Origin: Dugong dugon
Taxonomy: Eukaryota; Chordata; Mammalia; Sirenia; Dugongidae
Length of the DNA stretch: 64,000 bases
Assembly: GCA_030035585.1 (NCBI GenBank)
Contig: CM057482.1
Coordinates: 15,921,001-15,985,000, forward strand
Reading direction: 5' to 3'
Part shown: piece by piece, positions 1-9,478 of the stretch
Layout: the number at the start of each line of letters is the position of its first letter
How positions within the stretch are numbered: position 1 is the stretch's first letter
Translations under genes and position numbers: made by a program
Notes under the pieces: model-generated
The model's database searches: none
Told to the model about the DNA's origin: nothing
Seen by the model: the letters and a program-made list of their open reading frames with translations, nothing else

Positions 1-109
1 TACAAGAGCAGACCGCTACATCTTTCTCCTGTGGAGAGACTGGTAGGTTCAAACCGCCAACCTGTCGGCTAGCAGCCAAGCGCTTTAACCACTGTGCCAC
101 CAGGGCTCC
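1..109 (-). repeat. AfroSINE, A body, cut by window start
   Basis: The sequence reads as the reverse complement of the SINE head and centre. It has a CTACATCTTTCTCC centre, then AGGTTCAAACC (the complement of the internal promoter B box), and ends CCACCAGGGCTCC, which is the complement of the 5' start GGAGCCCTGGTGG. The tail half lies outside the window. The head is tRNA-Asn-derived, as in all AfroSINEs. No coding content. Confidence 0.93.
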
Positions 110-233
110 TTATAATAATTACTACCTTGTAATAAAACCAGTTTCTTTTTAAATAGGGGAAGAAATTTCTCCCAGTCATCCACTCCAAGACTCTCATTTT
201 AAAACTAAGGATTAAGATTGACTTACCCACCCC

Positions 234-384
234 CATTGCCATCGAGTCGATTCCAACTCATAGCAACCCTATAGGACAGAGTAGAACTGCCTCATAGGGT
301 TTCCAAGGGGCACTTGGTGGATTCGAACTGCAGACCTTTTGGTTAGCAGCCATAGCTCTTAACCACAGCACCACCAGGATTTCC
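234..384 (-). repeat. AfroSINE, short form
   Basis: The tail complement ATTGCCATCGAGTCGATTCC opens the element. It passes straight from the CATAGGGTTTCCAAGG segment to the head at GGATTCGAACTGC and skips the usual 40-bp centre. The same deletion occurs in the copies at 2541 and 46612, so this is a subfamily and not independent decay. Divergence from the consensus as I remember it is low, which suggests a relatively young insertion. Confidence 0.93.
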
Positions 385-987
385 AAAAATTGATTTAATG
401 CTTTTAAAATTTCAGAAAGTGAAAAGGGCAGAAAGTAAGACGTTGGGCAAGACACCTACCTGCTCCACTCCTTCCTTTCCTCATCTTTGAGGAAGAAGGT
501 AATCATAATTGCCCTAGACAGCTTGCGGGGTTACTGCTCATGTCAAATAAGACAACAAATGTGAAGGAAGGCCCTTTGAGAAATTCAAATTTCTACAACA
601 AAAGGAACTATTATACCAGACACATTTATGTTCATTTTGCTTTCTCCTAAGGGAAATCTGTTGCTTCATCCCTCGCAGGCTGATTAATAGTCCAGAGACA
701 CAAAATAACTTGAACAATTGAGGCAGAGGCAGGCCTGGAAAGCAGGAGTCATCAATATTTCCATGAGAAGGTGGGAGTCGGGGATATTTCCAGAATGCCA
801 CAGGACCATACAGAAGTCCTCTTAAGCTAGTTTAGTGTCCATGACAGAAGTGCCAGGGCAGGCCAGGGCGCAGGACCTGCTGGGGGAATGGAGACTGTGT
901 CTTCCCCTGGTCCAAGTACAGAGTCCCTAGAAATGACCACATGCTCAAATTAGGGGAAGCCTCCTGGCACCCCCAGCTCCCAGCTGT
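385..987. other. Unassigned sequence, no gene seen
   Basis: Mixed-composition DNA with no repeat that I can name. Open frames on the minus strand here (about 64 to 87 codons) have no domain, signal peptide or splice context that I recognise, and I read them as chance frames. Confidence 0.5.
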
Positions 988-1107
988 GCCGTTTTGGGCC
1001 CTTTGTGTCACTCCTCTGAGCCTCAATTTCTGTCCCTTCCCTCCCAGAGTTGTCGTGAGGACGAGAGGAGATCAGGGATGCAGAAGCTCTTTGTAAACTA
1101 TAAAACG
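988..1107 (+). repeat. MIR SINE, 3' half
   Basis: Carries the MIR run CTGAGCCTCAATTTCTGTCC followed by GAGTTGTCGTGAGGACGAGAG and ending near AGCTCTTTGTAAACTATAAA, matching the MIR core and 3' part in order. Ancient mammalian element, diverged. It abuts the RTE fragment that starts at about 1111. Confidence 0.75.
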
Positions 1108-1110
1108 ATG

Positions 1111-1415
1111 CATGTTGTTGTTGTTAGGTGCCGCCGATCAGCTCCAACTCATAGTGACCTCATGTGTAACAGAAGAAAACAATGCCTGGTCCTGCACCAT
1201 CCTCACAACAGCAGATACGTTTGAGACCCTTGTTACAGCCACCATATCAATACATCTCATGGAGGAGCTCCATCTTTCTCCCTGACCCTCTGTCAAACAT
1301 GATGTCCTTCTCCAGCGATTGATCCCTCTTGATGACGTGTCCAAAGCGAGTGAGACAAAGTCTTGCCATCTTCACTTCTAAGGAGCATGCTGGCTGTACT
1401 TCCTTCAAGAGTGAT
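1111..1415 (-). mobile_element. RTE (BovB-like) LINE 3' end
   Basis: Begins with a GTTGTTGTTG run and the tail complement, then continues well past SINE length into sequence that on the minus strand encodes the C-terminal end of an RTE ORF. The complement of GAGAAGGACATCATG (LEKDIM-type block) lies near 1300-1318 and the GHVI block near 1330-1345. The minus frame at 1138-1344 covers this region but is broken by indels. RTE elements mobilise themselves and SINEs that carry a matching tail. Inactive, 5' truncated. Confidence 0.85.
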
Positions 1416-1995
1416 AAAAGCTGCTTACATTTACGTTATTGTCATGTCATTGTGTGGCTTGTGCTCTGCTGGAATAAGTCCATCTGTACAGGAAAGGCCT
1501 TTGAAGGTATCTTAAGTCTTGCAGGCCTCATTCAAGGCTCAACCAGAGCCAGGAGCAGAGTGTGATTTCCATCAGGAAAGCTGGTAGGAGACCAGGCTCC
1601 ATGAAGCCTGCAGAGACTCAGCACCCAGGCCCAGCCCTGCCAAGGAGACCTAATCCCAAACCATCCCAGCCTCCTGCCCTTGTCTTTTCAGTCCTCAATC
1701 TCCATGTGGCACTAGGCCTTGCAGTGGCCTGGGGAAGGAGGCACTTTCCATCTCTCTTGCTGGGGACTATCAGGAAACGTAGCAGGATTCAGACTCCCAA
1801 CTGGAACTCTAGGCTGTCATCTTAATGGATTTCTTTCTCTTCCTTCAAGTCCTCAAAAAAGTGTCGACATACATTTGGAGTTGCCTTCTGCCAGGCACAC
1901 ACTGGCCGACTTTCTTCAATTAATGAGCTGCGACTGAAACCGAGCACCTCAGCTGTCACAGCCGTGGCAGGGGAATGACCCCATGGCCGTGATTT
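1416..1995. other. Unassigned sequence, no gene seen
   Basis: No element that I can name. Plus-strand frames at 1562-1825 and 1719-1937 overlap each other in different phases and show no domain. Confidence 0.5.
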
Positions 1996-2056
1996 AAAAA
2001 AAAAAAAAAAAAAAAGTCATCTGTGCTGTGTTGGTGAAAAAAAAAAAAAAAAAAAC
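1996..2056. repeat. Two poly-A runs of about 20 bp
   Basis: A-runs at 1996-2015 and 2037-2056 flank a 21-bp spacer. The second run is directly adjacent to the tail complement of the AfroSINE at 2057 and is probably its tail repeat. The first has no obvious owner. Confidence 0.9.
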
Positions 2057-2215
2057 CTCATTGCTGTCCAGTCAATTCTGACTCATGGCAAACACGTGTG
2101 CAGAATAGAGCTGCTCCACAAGGTTTTCTTGGCTGTAATCTTTGCTGAAGAAGATCCCCAGGACTTTCTTCTGTGGCACCTGTAGGTCAGTAGCCTGTGC
2201 CACCCAGGGACCTGT
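2057..2215 (-). repeat. AfroSINE, C body
   Basis: Tail complement TTGCTGTCCAGTCAATTCTG, then GGTTTTCTTGGCTGTAATC (complement of the C-body GATTACAGCCAAGAAAACC), and head complement ending GTGCCACCCAGGGACC. About 15 percent diverged by eye, with a decayed B box region. Confidence 0.9.
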
Positions 2216-2319
2216 GTCTAAGAGCATAAGTTATTAAAAAGTGGATACATCAGCTTACATGGGCAGCGCATTATCACTGGTGACTACTGTTTCAGCCGTG
2301 GCAAGACTTGCCCCTCTGA

Positions 2320-2435
2320 ACCTGCCTTCCATGTCACTTGTGCCTTTGCTCAGGCTGGGCCCCTGCCTAGCATGCCCTCTGCATCACCTTCATGCCTCTC
2401 AAAACTCAGCCAGCCTCCAAGGCCCAGCTCTTTGA
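2320..2435 (+). repeat. L2 LINE fragment (3' region)
   Basis: Shows the L2 pattern CTTTGCTCAGGCTGGGCCCC, TGCCTAGCATGCCC and a later AAGGCCCAGCTC, in consensus order. The open frame at 2241-2435 runs through it and is incidental. Confidence 0.6.
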
Positions 2436-2540
2436 GTTTTTTGTTCATCCAATAAACATTTATTGAACGCCTACTGTGCGCTGGACTCATTCTTCATTTA
2501 TTCACTGTATAAAAATGTATTAGGTAAACAGAATTAAAAA

Positions 2541-2693
2541 ACCCATTGCCGTCGAGTCAATCCTGACTCATAGTGACCCTATAGGACAGAGTAGAACTGC
2601 CTCATAGGATTTCCAAAGAGAGGATGGTGGATTTGAACTGCTGGCCTTTTGGTTAGCAGCTGAGCTCTTAACCACTGTGCCACCAGGGCTCCC
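2541..2693 (-). repeat. AfroSINE, short form
   Basis: The same shortened architecture as 234-384: tail complement CATTGCCGTCGAGTCAATCC, CATAGGATTTCCAAAGA, then directly GGATTTGAACTGC and a head complement ending CACCAGGGCTCC. The shared deletion breakpoint supports one source lineage. Confidence 0.93.
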
Positions 2694-2835
2694 CCCTTTT
2701 CTTATGGAGTCTGAGGTCTTAGAGGGAGACGGATAATTTAACTCTAACGAAATGTGACGAGTACACGCATACAGGGTGTTATGGGGGTACTAGGAAGGGG
2801 CACTGACTTCTGGAGAAAGTGCTATCTATTTTCAA

Positions 2836-3025
2836 GTTTTCCCTAATGAAAAATTTTAAATACAGACATCATTGTATAATGAATACCTGACTACCTGTCA
2901 CCCAGCTTCAACTTCTGTCACCTCACAGTCACTCGTGTTTCATCTACACTCCTGTGTACTTCCCCCGCCATACTGCTGTGTTAAGTTGACGTAAATTCCA
3001 GACGTCATAGCATTTTACCTGGGAA
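2836..3025 (-). repeat. Ancient L1M-type LINE 3' remnant
   Basis: Contains CACCCAGCTTCAACTTCTGTC, GTTTCATCTACACTCC and AAATTCCAGACGTCATAGCA in the order of an old LINE 3' region seen antisense. The same family appears at 7738-8405 (same strand) and 6748-6905 (opposite strand). Class assignment is from memory; strand is inferred from the longer copy. Confidence 0.45.
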
Positions 3026-3132
3026 TAGGCAGCCCTTCTTATCTGCACCCCTCATTGGCCTTAGGTCAACATTATGTTGATAGGGAGCCTCTAGAGTGTG
3101 ACAAAAGGACTTCCACCGACCTTGACATTAGC

Positions 3133-3322
3133 CTAAATCCAAGTTCAAATTCTGGCTCCCACACCCACACGCTATGTGACCTTGGGCATGTTACTTAACC
3201 TCTCTGGGCCTCACACTCCTCATCTACAAAATGGGGATGACATGACTGAGTCCTAGAGTTGTTCTGATGATTTAAATGAGGTAGTGTCTAGCATGATACT
3301 TGGCACATAGTAGGTGCTCCTA
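3133..3322 (+). repeat. MIR SINE, nearly full core
   Basis: Clear MIR order: GGCTCCCACACCC, TATGTGACCTTGGGCATGTT, ACCTCTCTGGGCCTC, CATCTACAAAATGGGGATGA, GATTTAAATGAGG and GGCACATAGTAGGTGCTC. One of the best-preserved MIRs in the window. Confidence 0.9.
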
Positions 3323-3374
3323 GTAGATACTTCGGTGGGTACATAGTAGGTGCATATAGTAGATACTTCCTCTG
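3305..3374. repeat. Two-copy 36-bp tandem duplication
   Basis: ACATAGTAGGTGC begins at 3305 and again at 3341, each followed by TAGTAGATACTTC, giving two copies of a 36-bp unit at the 3' end of the MIR. Probably replication slippage in the element. Confidence 0.85.
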
Positions 3375-3479
3375 ACATTCTAAAATTTGAATTGGAAGAT
3401 CCAGGACGGCAGACTCCTGGCAGCTGTTAGAATAAGAACAGCCTCCCTCACCTCCTCTGTACATAGCCTGGATCATCCG

Positions 3480-3839
3480 CTGTCCACGTTTCCACCATCA
3501 CGTGCTTTCACTGAAGATAGATGTTGCTTAGATTTTGCAGACTTGAAGTTGTGAAGTTGGCTGTGACTTTTGCATCTTGTAGAATGTCAGGGAGGAGTGG
3601 GGCCCTTGGCAAAGGGGACTGTGCGCCCGAACCCAGCCCCCTCCAGCTTGTTTTTAAAAGGCTCAGCCTGCTTCTGGCGGCTGTTGTAAGACCAGACGCC
3701 TTCTCTGTACTCTGGGTGGCAGCCGGCGATAAAGCCCCCAATAACTCAGATGAACGTGGCTGACGCCAGAGAGGAGTCAAGGGCCTCGCTGCGACGTCTG
3801 GGGCCAGCTTGGTCCTGGGCCTCCTTGCATGTTTACAAG
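3480..3839. other. Unassigned sequence, no gene seen
   Basis: GC-moderate unique sequence. Opposing frames at 3508-3780 (minus) and 3521-3763 (plus) cover the same bases, so at most one could be real. Neither has a recognisable domain. Confidence 0.5.
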
Positions 3840-4025
3840 TTTCCCCCTGACAATTCAGTTTTGAAGATGGGCTTCATTAAAGGGCAATTATAGGTTAAGT
3901 AACTTGCTGGCTCCCCGCCTAATGTGGAAAACTCCACTGTGACAATCAGATAATTCTGAGATTAAGCAACACAGCAATTGCTACTGAAAGAAGAAGCTTA
4001 GCAAGAGGATAAAAGACTCTCCCCA
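3840..4025. promoter_or_regulatory. Candidate conserved non-coding block
   Basis: Repeat-free and AT-rich, with GGGCAATTATAGG, CAGATAATTCTGAGATTAAG and CAGCAATTGCTACTG. Embedded in repeat-rich DNA it looks like constrained non-coding sequence, but that is a judgement from composition and motifs only. Confidence 0.22.
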
Positions 4026-4328
4026 GCCATGACCTCATCCCAGCTGCCCTGTCTGGGCAGGAAGTCTGGATGCATGGGGCCAGCAGGCTCTAGGGACCTC
4101 TGGCTTCGGGGGTGACCTCTTCTGGGAAGGGAGACTGGGGCCAGCAAAGTGCTTTTCCCCTCGCGATGGTAAGATACCCCCCTTCTTATCAGGCTTAGCG
4201 CCCTGGAGGTTTCTCACTGTGTGCCTGGGGCCCAGCCTGGCTGACCTGTGCTGTGGCCCCAGTTGGCACCTTCCTCTGTCCCTCCGCCACACCTTTGTTT
4301 ATAGCCTCCATCCTCCCAACAAAGAATC

Positions 4329-4530
4329 CAGTTGCCATCAAATTGGCTCCAACTCATGGTGACCCCATGGGTTCCAGAGTAGAGCTGTGCTCTGTTGGGT
4401 TTTCAATAGCTGATTTTTGGGGAAGCAGATCTCCAGGTCTTTCTTCTGAGGTACCTCTGGGTCGACTCGAACCTCCAACCTTTCACCTAGCAGCTGAGCA
4501 TGTTAACCGTGTGCACTACCCAGGGACTCC
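4329..4530 (-). repeat. AfroSINE, B body
   Basis: Opens with CCAGTTGCCATCAAATTGGC, contains TTTTCAATAGCTGATTTTTG (complement of the B-body AAAATCAGC.ATTGAAAA) and CTCTGGGTCGACTCGAACCTC at the B box, and ends GCACTACCCAGGGACTCC. The head start is therefore GGAGTCCCTGGGT, closer to tRNA-Asn than in the A form. Confidence 0.92.
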
Positions 4531-4820
4531 CTCCTCCCAACTAGACACTTAGGATACCCTCTCCTTGTACTCCCTGACTATCCGTGATCCAGAAGGAATG
4601 ACCCACCTCAGAGTTCCTGGAATATTTTGTATCAAATAGGAAGCTTTCTATGATGTGTCAGACAACCCCAACCCCAAAAATGACATGCAGAAAGGGGAGT
4701 TTATTGGCCCCTGTATCTGACAAGCCCAGAGGTTTGGCTTTGGGATCTGGGGGGATTAAGCAATGACTTCTCCTCTGCTTTCCTTTTATGAGCTCCATTT
4801 TTAAGGCTGTTTCTCACTGT

Positions 4821-5027
4821 AGGGTCCCTGGGTGGCACAAGCAGTTTGCAATCAACTACTAACCTAAAGACTGGCAGTTCCAACCTACCCATCGGCACCA
4901 TGGAAGAAAGGTCTGGCAATCTGTTCTGTAAAGATTATAGCCAAGAAAACCCTATGGAGGAGCTCTACTCAGCAACCAATGGGATTGCCATGAGTCGGAA
5001 TCGACTCAATGGCAACGGGCCTGGGCA
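4821..5027 (+). repeat. AfroSINE, C body, with target duplication
   Basis: Starts GGGTCCCTGGGTGGCACAAG, has the C-body AAAGATTATAGCCAAGAAAA, and ends with the tail GAGTCGGAATCGACTCAATG. The 10-bp direct repeat TTCTCACTGT lies at 4811-4820 and again at 5028-5037, bounding the insertion. The open frame at 4846-5085 is SINE sequence and not a gene. Confidence 0.95.
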
Positions 5028-5434
5028 TTCTCACTGTGGCAAGATGGTGACCAGCAGTTCTGGTCGAGCAGGAAAAAAAAAATGAGTCCTGTTTCCTTGC
5101 AGCTTCTAAGGCCCTGGGGTTAAGTCTGATTGGGCCATGTAAGTCATGTGACCAGGTGGACTCAGGCCCCTCTCCCAATGGGTATTTTGGGGGTGCATAC
5201 ATGCTCTTCCCCAGAGCCAGTTACCCAGAGCCCCACCAGGAACACATCGATTAAGGGGGAAGAAGGAGTGGATCCTCAGAAGGAAGTCAGGATTTTGTTC
5301 TATAAAGAAGAGCAAACAGATACTAAGCAGCCCCAAAATCGAACTAATATACTTCTGTTCTCTGCTGTACATTTAACTGCTAACGCTGAAAATCCTGTCT
5401 CCCAGACAGATTTTTGGTTCCTATAGGGCAGTGG

Positions 5435-5650
5435 AGGAGCCCTGGTGGCACAGTGGTTGAAGCACTCGGCTGCTAACTGAAAGGTCATCGGTTCAAAACC
5501 AACAAGCTGCTCCGCTGGAGAAAGATGTGATAGTCTGCTTCTGTAAAGATTTACAGCCTTGGAAACCCTGTAGGGCAGTTCCACTCTGTCCTCTAGGGTC
5601 GCTATGAGTCGGAATCAACTCGAAGGCAGTGGGTTTGGTTTGGATTTGGG
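5435..5650 (+). repeat. AfroSINE, A body, inserted in MER5A
   Basis: GGAGCCCTGGTGGCACAGTG head with A box TGGCACAGTGG, A-body centre, and tail GAGTCGGAATCAACTCGAAG ending in a GGTTTGGTTTGG stretch. Perfect 12-bp target duplication ATAGGGCAGTGG at 5423-5434 and 5651-5662. The duplicated bases include the first six bases of the MER5A terminal repeat, so the SINE landed inside that element's end. Confidence 0.97.
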
Positions 5651-5656
5651 ATAGGG

Positions 5657-5885
5657 CAGTGGTTCTCAAAATGTGAACCGTGATCAGCAGCACCAGCATC
5701 ACCTAGGAACTTGTTAGAAAGACACATCCTGGGGCCCCACTCCCACCGACGGAATCAAAAACTCTGGGAGTCCCACTCCACACCTATGGAATCAGAAGCT
5801 CTGGGGGTGGGGGTGGGGTCCAAGAATCTGTGTGTTAACAAGCCCTCCAGGCAATGCTGATGCTCTGAAGTTTGAGAACTACTGC
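5657..5885 (-). mobile_element. MER5A (non-autonomous hAT-Charlie DNA element)
   Basis: Ends CAGTGGTTCTCAAA and GTTTGAGAACTACTG are the inverted terminal repeats. Inside are CAGCATCACCTAGGAACTTG, TTGTTAGAAAGACAC and CCCTCCAGGCAATGCTGATG in the order of the reverse-oriented consensus. The centre contains two copies of an approximately 36-bp unit (5736-5771 and 5772-5807). Confidence 0.88.
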
Positions 5886-6747
5886 CACAAGGTAATAATC
5901 ACTGCATCTCCTACTCCTTTGTGCTGGTGTTCAATACTCATTACATAAAATAAGCAAATAAATGAAAGCGCAAAGGGAGGCCCTTAGCTATTCCTTTGAA
6001 GAAACGCATCCATCACTCCAGGTCTAGTTGGTTGCCAGCAACAGAAACCAACTCTGGCAATGTAAGCACACATTTGGTCTTTCTTTCTTTGTTCTACTGG
6101 CACATGGAAAGTGATTTAAAAAATAATAGAATTTACCTAGTGTGCTTTGTACATGCCAGGTCCGGTGCTAGGTGCTAGCCGTGGATGGGAACCAAAGACT
6201 GACCCCTTCTCTGCTCTCTGAAGCCAGAGACCGGCATTAATCAGAAATCAGACAAATAAATGAAAATGGGTAACTCTGGGAGGTGCCAAAAATGAGAGAT
6301 ACGGGTATAACATGAGGGCATATTAGGATATTTGATCAATGCAGGTGTACGGGAAAAAGAGAAACTAGATTTGTTGGAAGTCTTCTGACTAGCTTAGAGG
6401 CTTGAAGGAGACCTGAGCTCCAGACCCAGGAAGGCTATACGCAGGGGCCACCCTGACGACCTCAGTACCCAGGGCTGGTGGACTCTGTCCTCAGCTCTGC
6501 CTTTGAAGTGACTCATTGTCAGTGTGGTTTTTCTCAAGGCCTGCCACTCAATGTCAAGTTCTGGGGAGGAAGAAACTGCTTGGCCCAGCTTGAGTCAGGT
6601 GTTCCCTACGTGTGGCTCCCTCAGCCCCAGCCAGGCAGGCGTGGGAAGAGCCTGGACAAGGCCCCCATGGCGTCCTCAAGAGCCAGCATCGTAGAGTCCC
6701 TTCTCAAGAGTGGGACTGCAGACCTCAGCGCCATAGCAACTAAATGC
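5886..6747. other. Unassigned sequence with one ancient repeat
   Basis: About 6140-6270 resembles a common old mammalian repeat (CATGCCAGGTCCGGTGCTAG, then GGGAACCAAAGACTGACCCC). The remainder is unique by eye. The frame at 6478-6807 runs into the old LINE remnant at 6748 and shows no domain. Confidence 0.4.
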
Positions 6748-6905
6748 AAAGGTAGATCTTGTCTGGATCCTGATTTGAACAAATCAGTTGTAAAGAGACA
6801 TTTCTGAGATAACCAAGGAAGTTTGACCCAGGGCTGGTTAGGAGATGGTACCCGGAAGTCATTGTTGATGTTGTCGGGAGTGACAGGGGCATGAGGGATC
6901 ATTGC
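6748..6905 (+). repeat. Ancient L1M-type LINE 3' remnant
   Basis: Contains GATCCTGATTTGAACAAATC, AGTTGTAAAGAGACATTTCTG and GTTGATGTTGTCGGGAGTGA, which is the complement of the corresponding part of the copy at 7738-8405 (there TTGGTTTGTTTAAATCAGG and ATAACCGTCATGC). Two copies of one old family therefore lie about 1 kb apart in opposite orientation. Confidence 0.5.
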
Positions 6906-7537
6906 AGGTGGATGTCAGTGCTGGGCATCTAGTGGGCTTGGCCAAACCCTTCATTTTACAGATGGGAAAACTGAGGCCCAAACCCAACATGGGAGGTCAG
7001 CTGGCCTGGCCAGACATGCTGGGGCCCAGGCCTGTTCCTGCCAGCAAATGGGAATGACTTTGAGAGGCTGGGATCTCACTAGACCCACCCCGCAGCCAGC
7101 AGGGAGATGCACAGTAGGGACAGGAGCTGGGGATTCAGTGCAGCTTCAGAGGCTGGGAGGGCTCAAAGGGTCAGAATGCAGATTCCCAAGAGTAGAATAA
7201 TCAGCAATAGGTGAAATTCAGACAACCGTTAAGAGGTGAAGTTCGGCAAGCAGCTACCCAGGGCAGAGGCTTCTGGGAGTCTGGCCCGAAGCCGAACGGG
7301 GGTTAGGAGGGTAAGACAGGGTTGCAGCCTTGGAGAGACTGAGGTGCAAAGCCTGGTCCCCAGTGGCAAAGCTGGGGCTGCCGGGTCCGAGTGAGGAGCC
7401 AGCCCTGCTGCAGCCCCCTGGCCAGCACCATTGATCCTGGGGCTGAGCTTGGAACTGGAGATGGAATGGAGCCAACCAGTGGCCAGGATCCCTCGAGGCA
7501 GAGCTGGAGGGCCTCAGCTAATAACAATGCTAATGAT
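6906..7537. other. Unassigned GC-moderate sequence
   Basis: 6955-6985 carries ACAGATGGGAAAACTGAGGC, a MIR-like scrap. The rest is unassigned. Minus frames at 7254-7475 and 7303-7527 overlap in different phases, as chance frames do. Confidence 0.45.
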
Positions 7538-7700
7538 AATAAAAAGCTTACTATATACCTAGCAGTATGCTAAAACCCACAAGCATTATCTTGGTAAATC
7601 CCAGCAACAAGCTTATCCTCATATCATAGATAAGGACAATGAGGCCTCACAGCTAGCAAGTGGTGGAGCTGGGTACGAACAGCAGCAGCTGGATTCTAAG
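7538..7700 (-). repeat. MIR-family SINE
   Basis: Contains CCACAAGCATTATCTTGG, AGATAAGGACAATGAGGCC and CACAGCTAGCAAGTGGTGG, which is the complement of the MIR body. Strongly diverged. Confidence 0.75.
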
Positions 7701-7737
7701 GTCCTTGTCTTCAAAGAATTCATACCTGCTCCTTTCT

Positions 7738-8405
7738 GTGGTCTAACTTTTTCAATTAGGTGCATATTCAAACTCACACAAAAGTGGAGAAAAGAATACA
7801 CTGATCCCAATTATCCGAACTCCAGCTTCAGTGGTAATCCACATTTTGCAATTTTACTTAATCTACCAAACCAGTGGCTGTCGAGCCCGTTCCGACTCAT
7901 GGCAACCCCGCATGTTACAGAGTAGAACTTCTCCATGAGGTTTTCTTGGCTGTAATCTTTACAGAAGCAGATCATCAGGCCTTTCTTTCCCTGTGCCACT
8001 GGGTAGGTTTCAGCCACCAAAGTTTAGGTGAGTAGATGATCACAAACTACTTGTGCTACTAGCTACTCCACGGACCACACGAATTTTAGGAGGGGGCCGG
8101 AGTATTTTAACGCAAATCCCAGACATCATATCATTTCAGCCCTAAGTATGCCCATCTCATGGAGAAGGACATTTCTCTTTCACATAACCGTCATGCCCTT
8201 ATCACTCCTAACAAAATCAACAGTGACTTCTGGGTATCATCTGCTACCCAGTCCAGGCTCAAACTTCCCTGACTGTCTCAAAGATGTCTTTTTACAATTG
8301 GTTTGTTTAAATCAGGATCCAAAGATCTACACTTGCATTTAGTTGCTATGTCCTTTGACTCTCTTTGATTCTAAATACTTCTCCTTCCTTCTCCCCTATG
8401 CCAAT
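7738..8405 (-). repeat. Ancient L1M-type LINE 3' region, split by a SINE
   Basis: The left part (7738-7861) and the right part (8063-8405) are collinear pieces of one old LINE tail. The right part holds GTATTTTAACGCAAATCCCA, GACATCATATCATTTC and CTACACTTGCATTTAGTTGC. An AfroSINE occupies 7862-8062, so the LINE predates it. Family name is from memory. Confidence 0.5.
7862..8062 (-). repeat. AfroSINE, C body, nested in an old LINE
   Basis: Tail complement GTGGCTGTCGAGCCCGTTCC, C-body complement TTTTCTTGGCTGTAATCTTT, and a poorly preserved head near 8040-8062. It separates two collinear parts of the LINE remnant. No clean target duplication was found by eye. Confidence 0.9.
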
Positions 8406-8426
8406 GATGTGTCTCTTTTTTTGCAG

Positions 8427-8527
8427 GTGGGAGACTAGGCAGCGTTCAGGGTCTCTCCTTTAGCGAGGGGCAAAGCCAGGACTCGAACCCAGCCCACCGT
8501 GGGTTCGTCACTGTTCCCTGCTGACAG
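8427..8527 (+). other. Exon-like segment, 101 bp, speculative
   Basis: Preceded by GTCTCTTTTTTTGCAG, a strong acceptor, and followed by GACAG then GTGAGACC, a good donor. Two frames contain early stops and the third stops at TGA 8521-8523, so it cannot be an ordinary internal coding exon. A non-coding RNA exon, a terminal exon or chance are all possible. Part of it (GCAAAGCCAGGACTCGAACC) looks MIR-derived. Confidence 0.18.
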
Positions 8528-8559
8528 GTGAGACCCGCTCTCTCACGTAAGTCCCCTGA

Positions 8560-8962
8560 GATCCCCTTCAATTTTTTGAACCAGCAAAGAAGTTAGCAAG
8601 AACAGGCATCCTCAAGCACCGTGAGTTCTCAGGATATAATTCACTTTAATCTTTTAAGCATTTGACAGTATTTGCTCGAAAGAAGGAGCAACAAGTACAT
8701 AATTATTGCGCTAATTAAGCTGCCAGAAACACAAGCGTGCTGCAAGACCACCTTTGAAACGAGGAGCCCTGTGACGCATTAGCATCTGCTGTAAGCTGAT
8801 TAATCACCTAACAGGCAATTAGCAAGCTGTTACTGTTTGAGGCTGCTATGTAAATAAATTCTTGGGTTAATTTCTTCCTCTGATAATAAAGAAAACATTA
8901 TGAAAATTAGCTAAGCGACAATGTAAATGATCTTCACTGTTAATTATATGACAGCTTTACAT
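8560..8962. promoter_or_regulatory. Candidate developmental enhancer-like block
   Basis: Repeat-free and AT-rich. TAATTA cores lie at 8700-8705, 8712-8717 and 8941-8946, the palindrome TGATTAATCA at 8797-8806 and CAATTAGC near 8817-8824. TGACAG (TALE-homeodomain type) occurs near 8663 and 8949. This density of homeodomain cores in non-repeat sequence is typical of conserved developmental enhancers. No cross-species alignment was available, so this is inference. Confidence 0.3.
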
Positions 8963-9164
8963 ATGCAAGGACCCCAGAGCTGATAAGGGCCTGGCTCCCT
9001 CCCTCCCCATCGACCATCCCCAGCCCCCACCTTGGCTCTGCCACTTTAAAAATAAAAGTGTTGACACAGGTAATGGGGAGGGGGAGCTTTGGGGACTGGA
9101 GTCACAGCTGTTTGCTTGCAGCTTGCCCAGGGTGCACAAGGAGACGTGTACTAGAAAGTTCCTA

Positions 9165-9478
9165 GCAATGGCAAAAAACTTAATGACAAAATTGTAAATG
9201 GCAAAAAAAAAATTCAGAGGAGGTGACCCACATGGCCGCCAACAGGAGAAAGGGTAAACAAATTGTCGTCTATTGATGCAATGAAATATTTTATAGCAGA
9301 GAAAATTAATACACTATAGCTATTAACAACGACACAGATGAATTTCAAAAGCAATGATGAAGACTTCAAAAAATGTTGAGCAAAATAAAATCAGTTGCAG
9401 AATTATACATACAGTTCAATGCCATTTATATAAAAGTCCTAAAACTTACATACCTGGCATGCTTACTGTGTTGTTTAA
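9165..9478 (+). repeat. Old L1 3' region remnant
   Basis: Sequence such as GGAGAAAGGGTAAACAAATTG, ATGCAATGAAATATTTTATAGC and ACACAGATGAATTTCAAAAGC follows the order of an L1 ORF2 end and 3' UTR (the segment describing new insertions of an old L1M). Heavily diverged; no intact frame. Confidence 0.55.

Noticed and set aside
3305-3374. Start of a CRISPR-like or satellite array
   Set aside because: Only two copies of a 36-bp unit without spacers, at a MIR end in mammalian DNA; simple slippage explains it.
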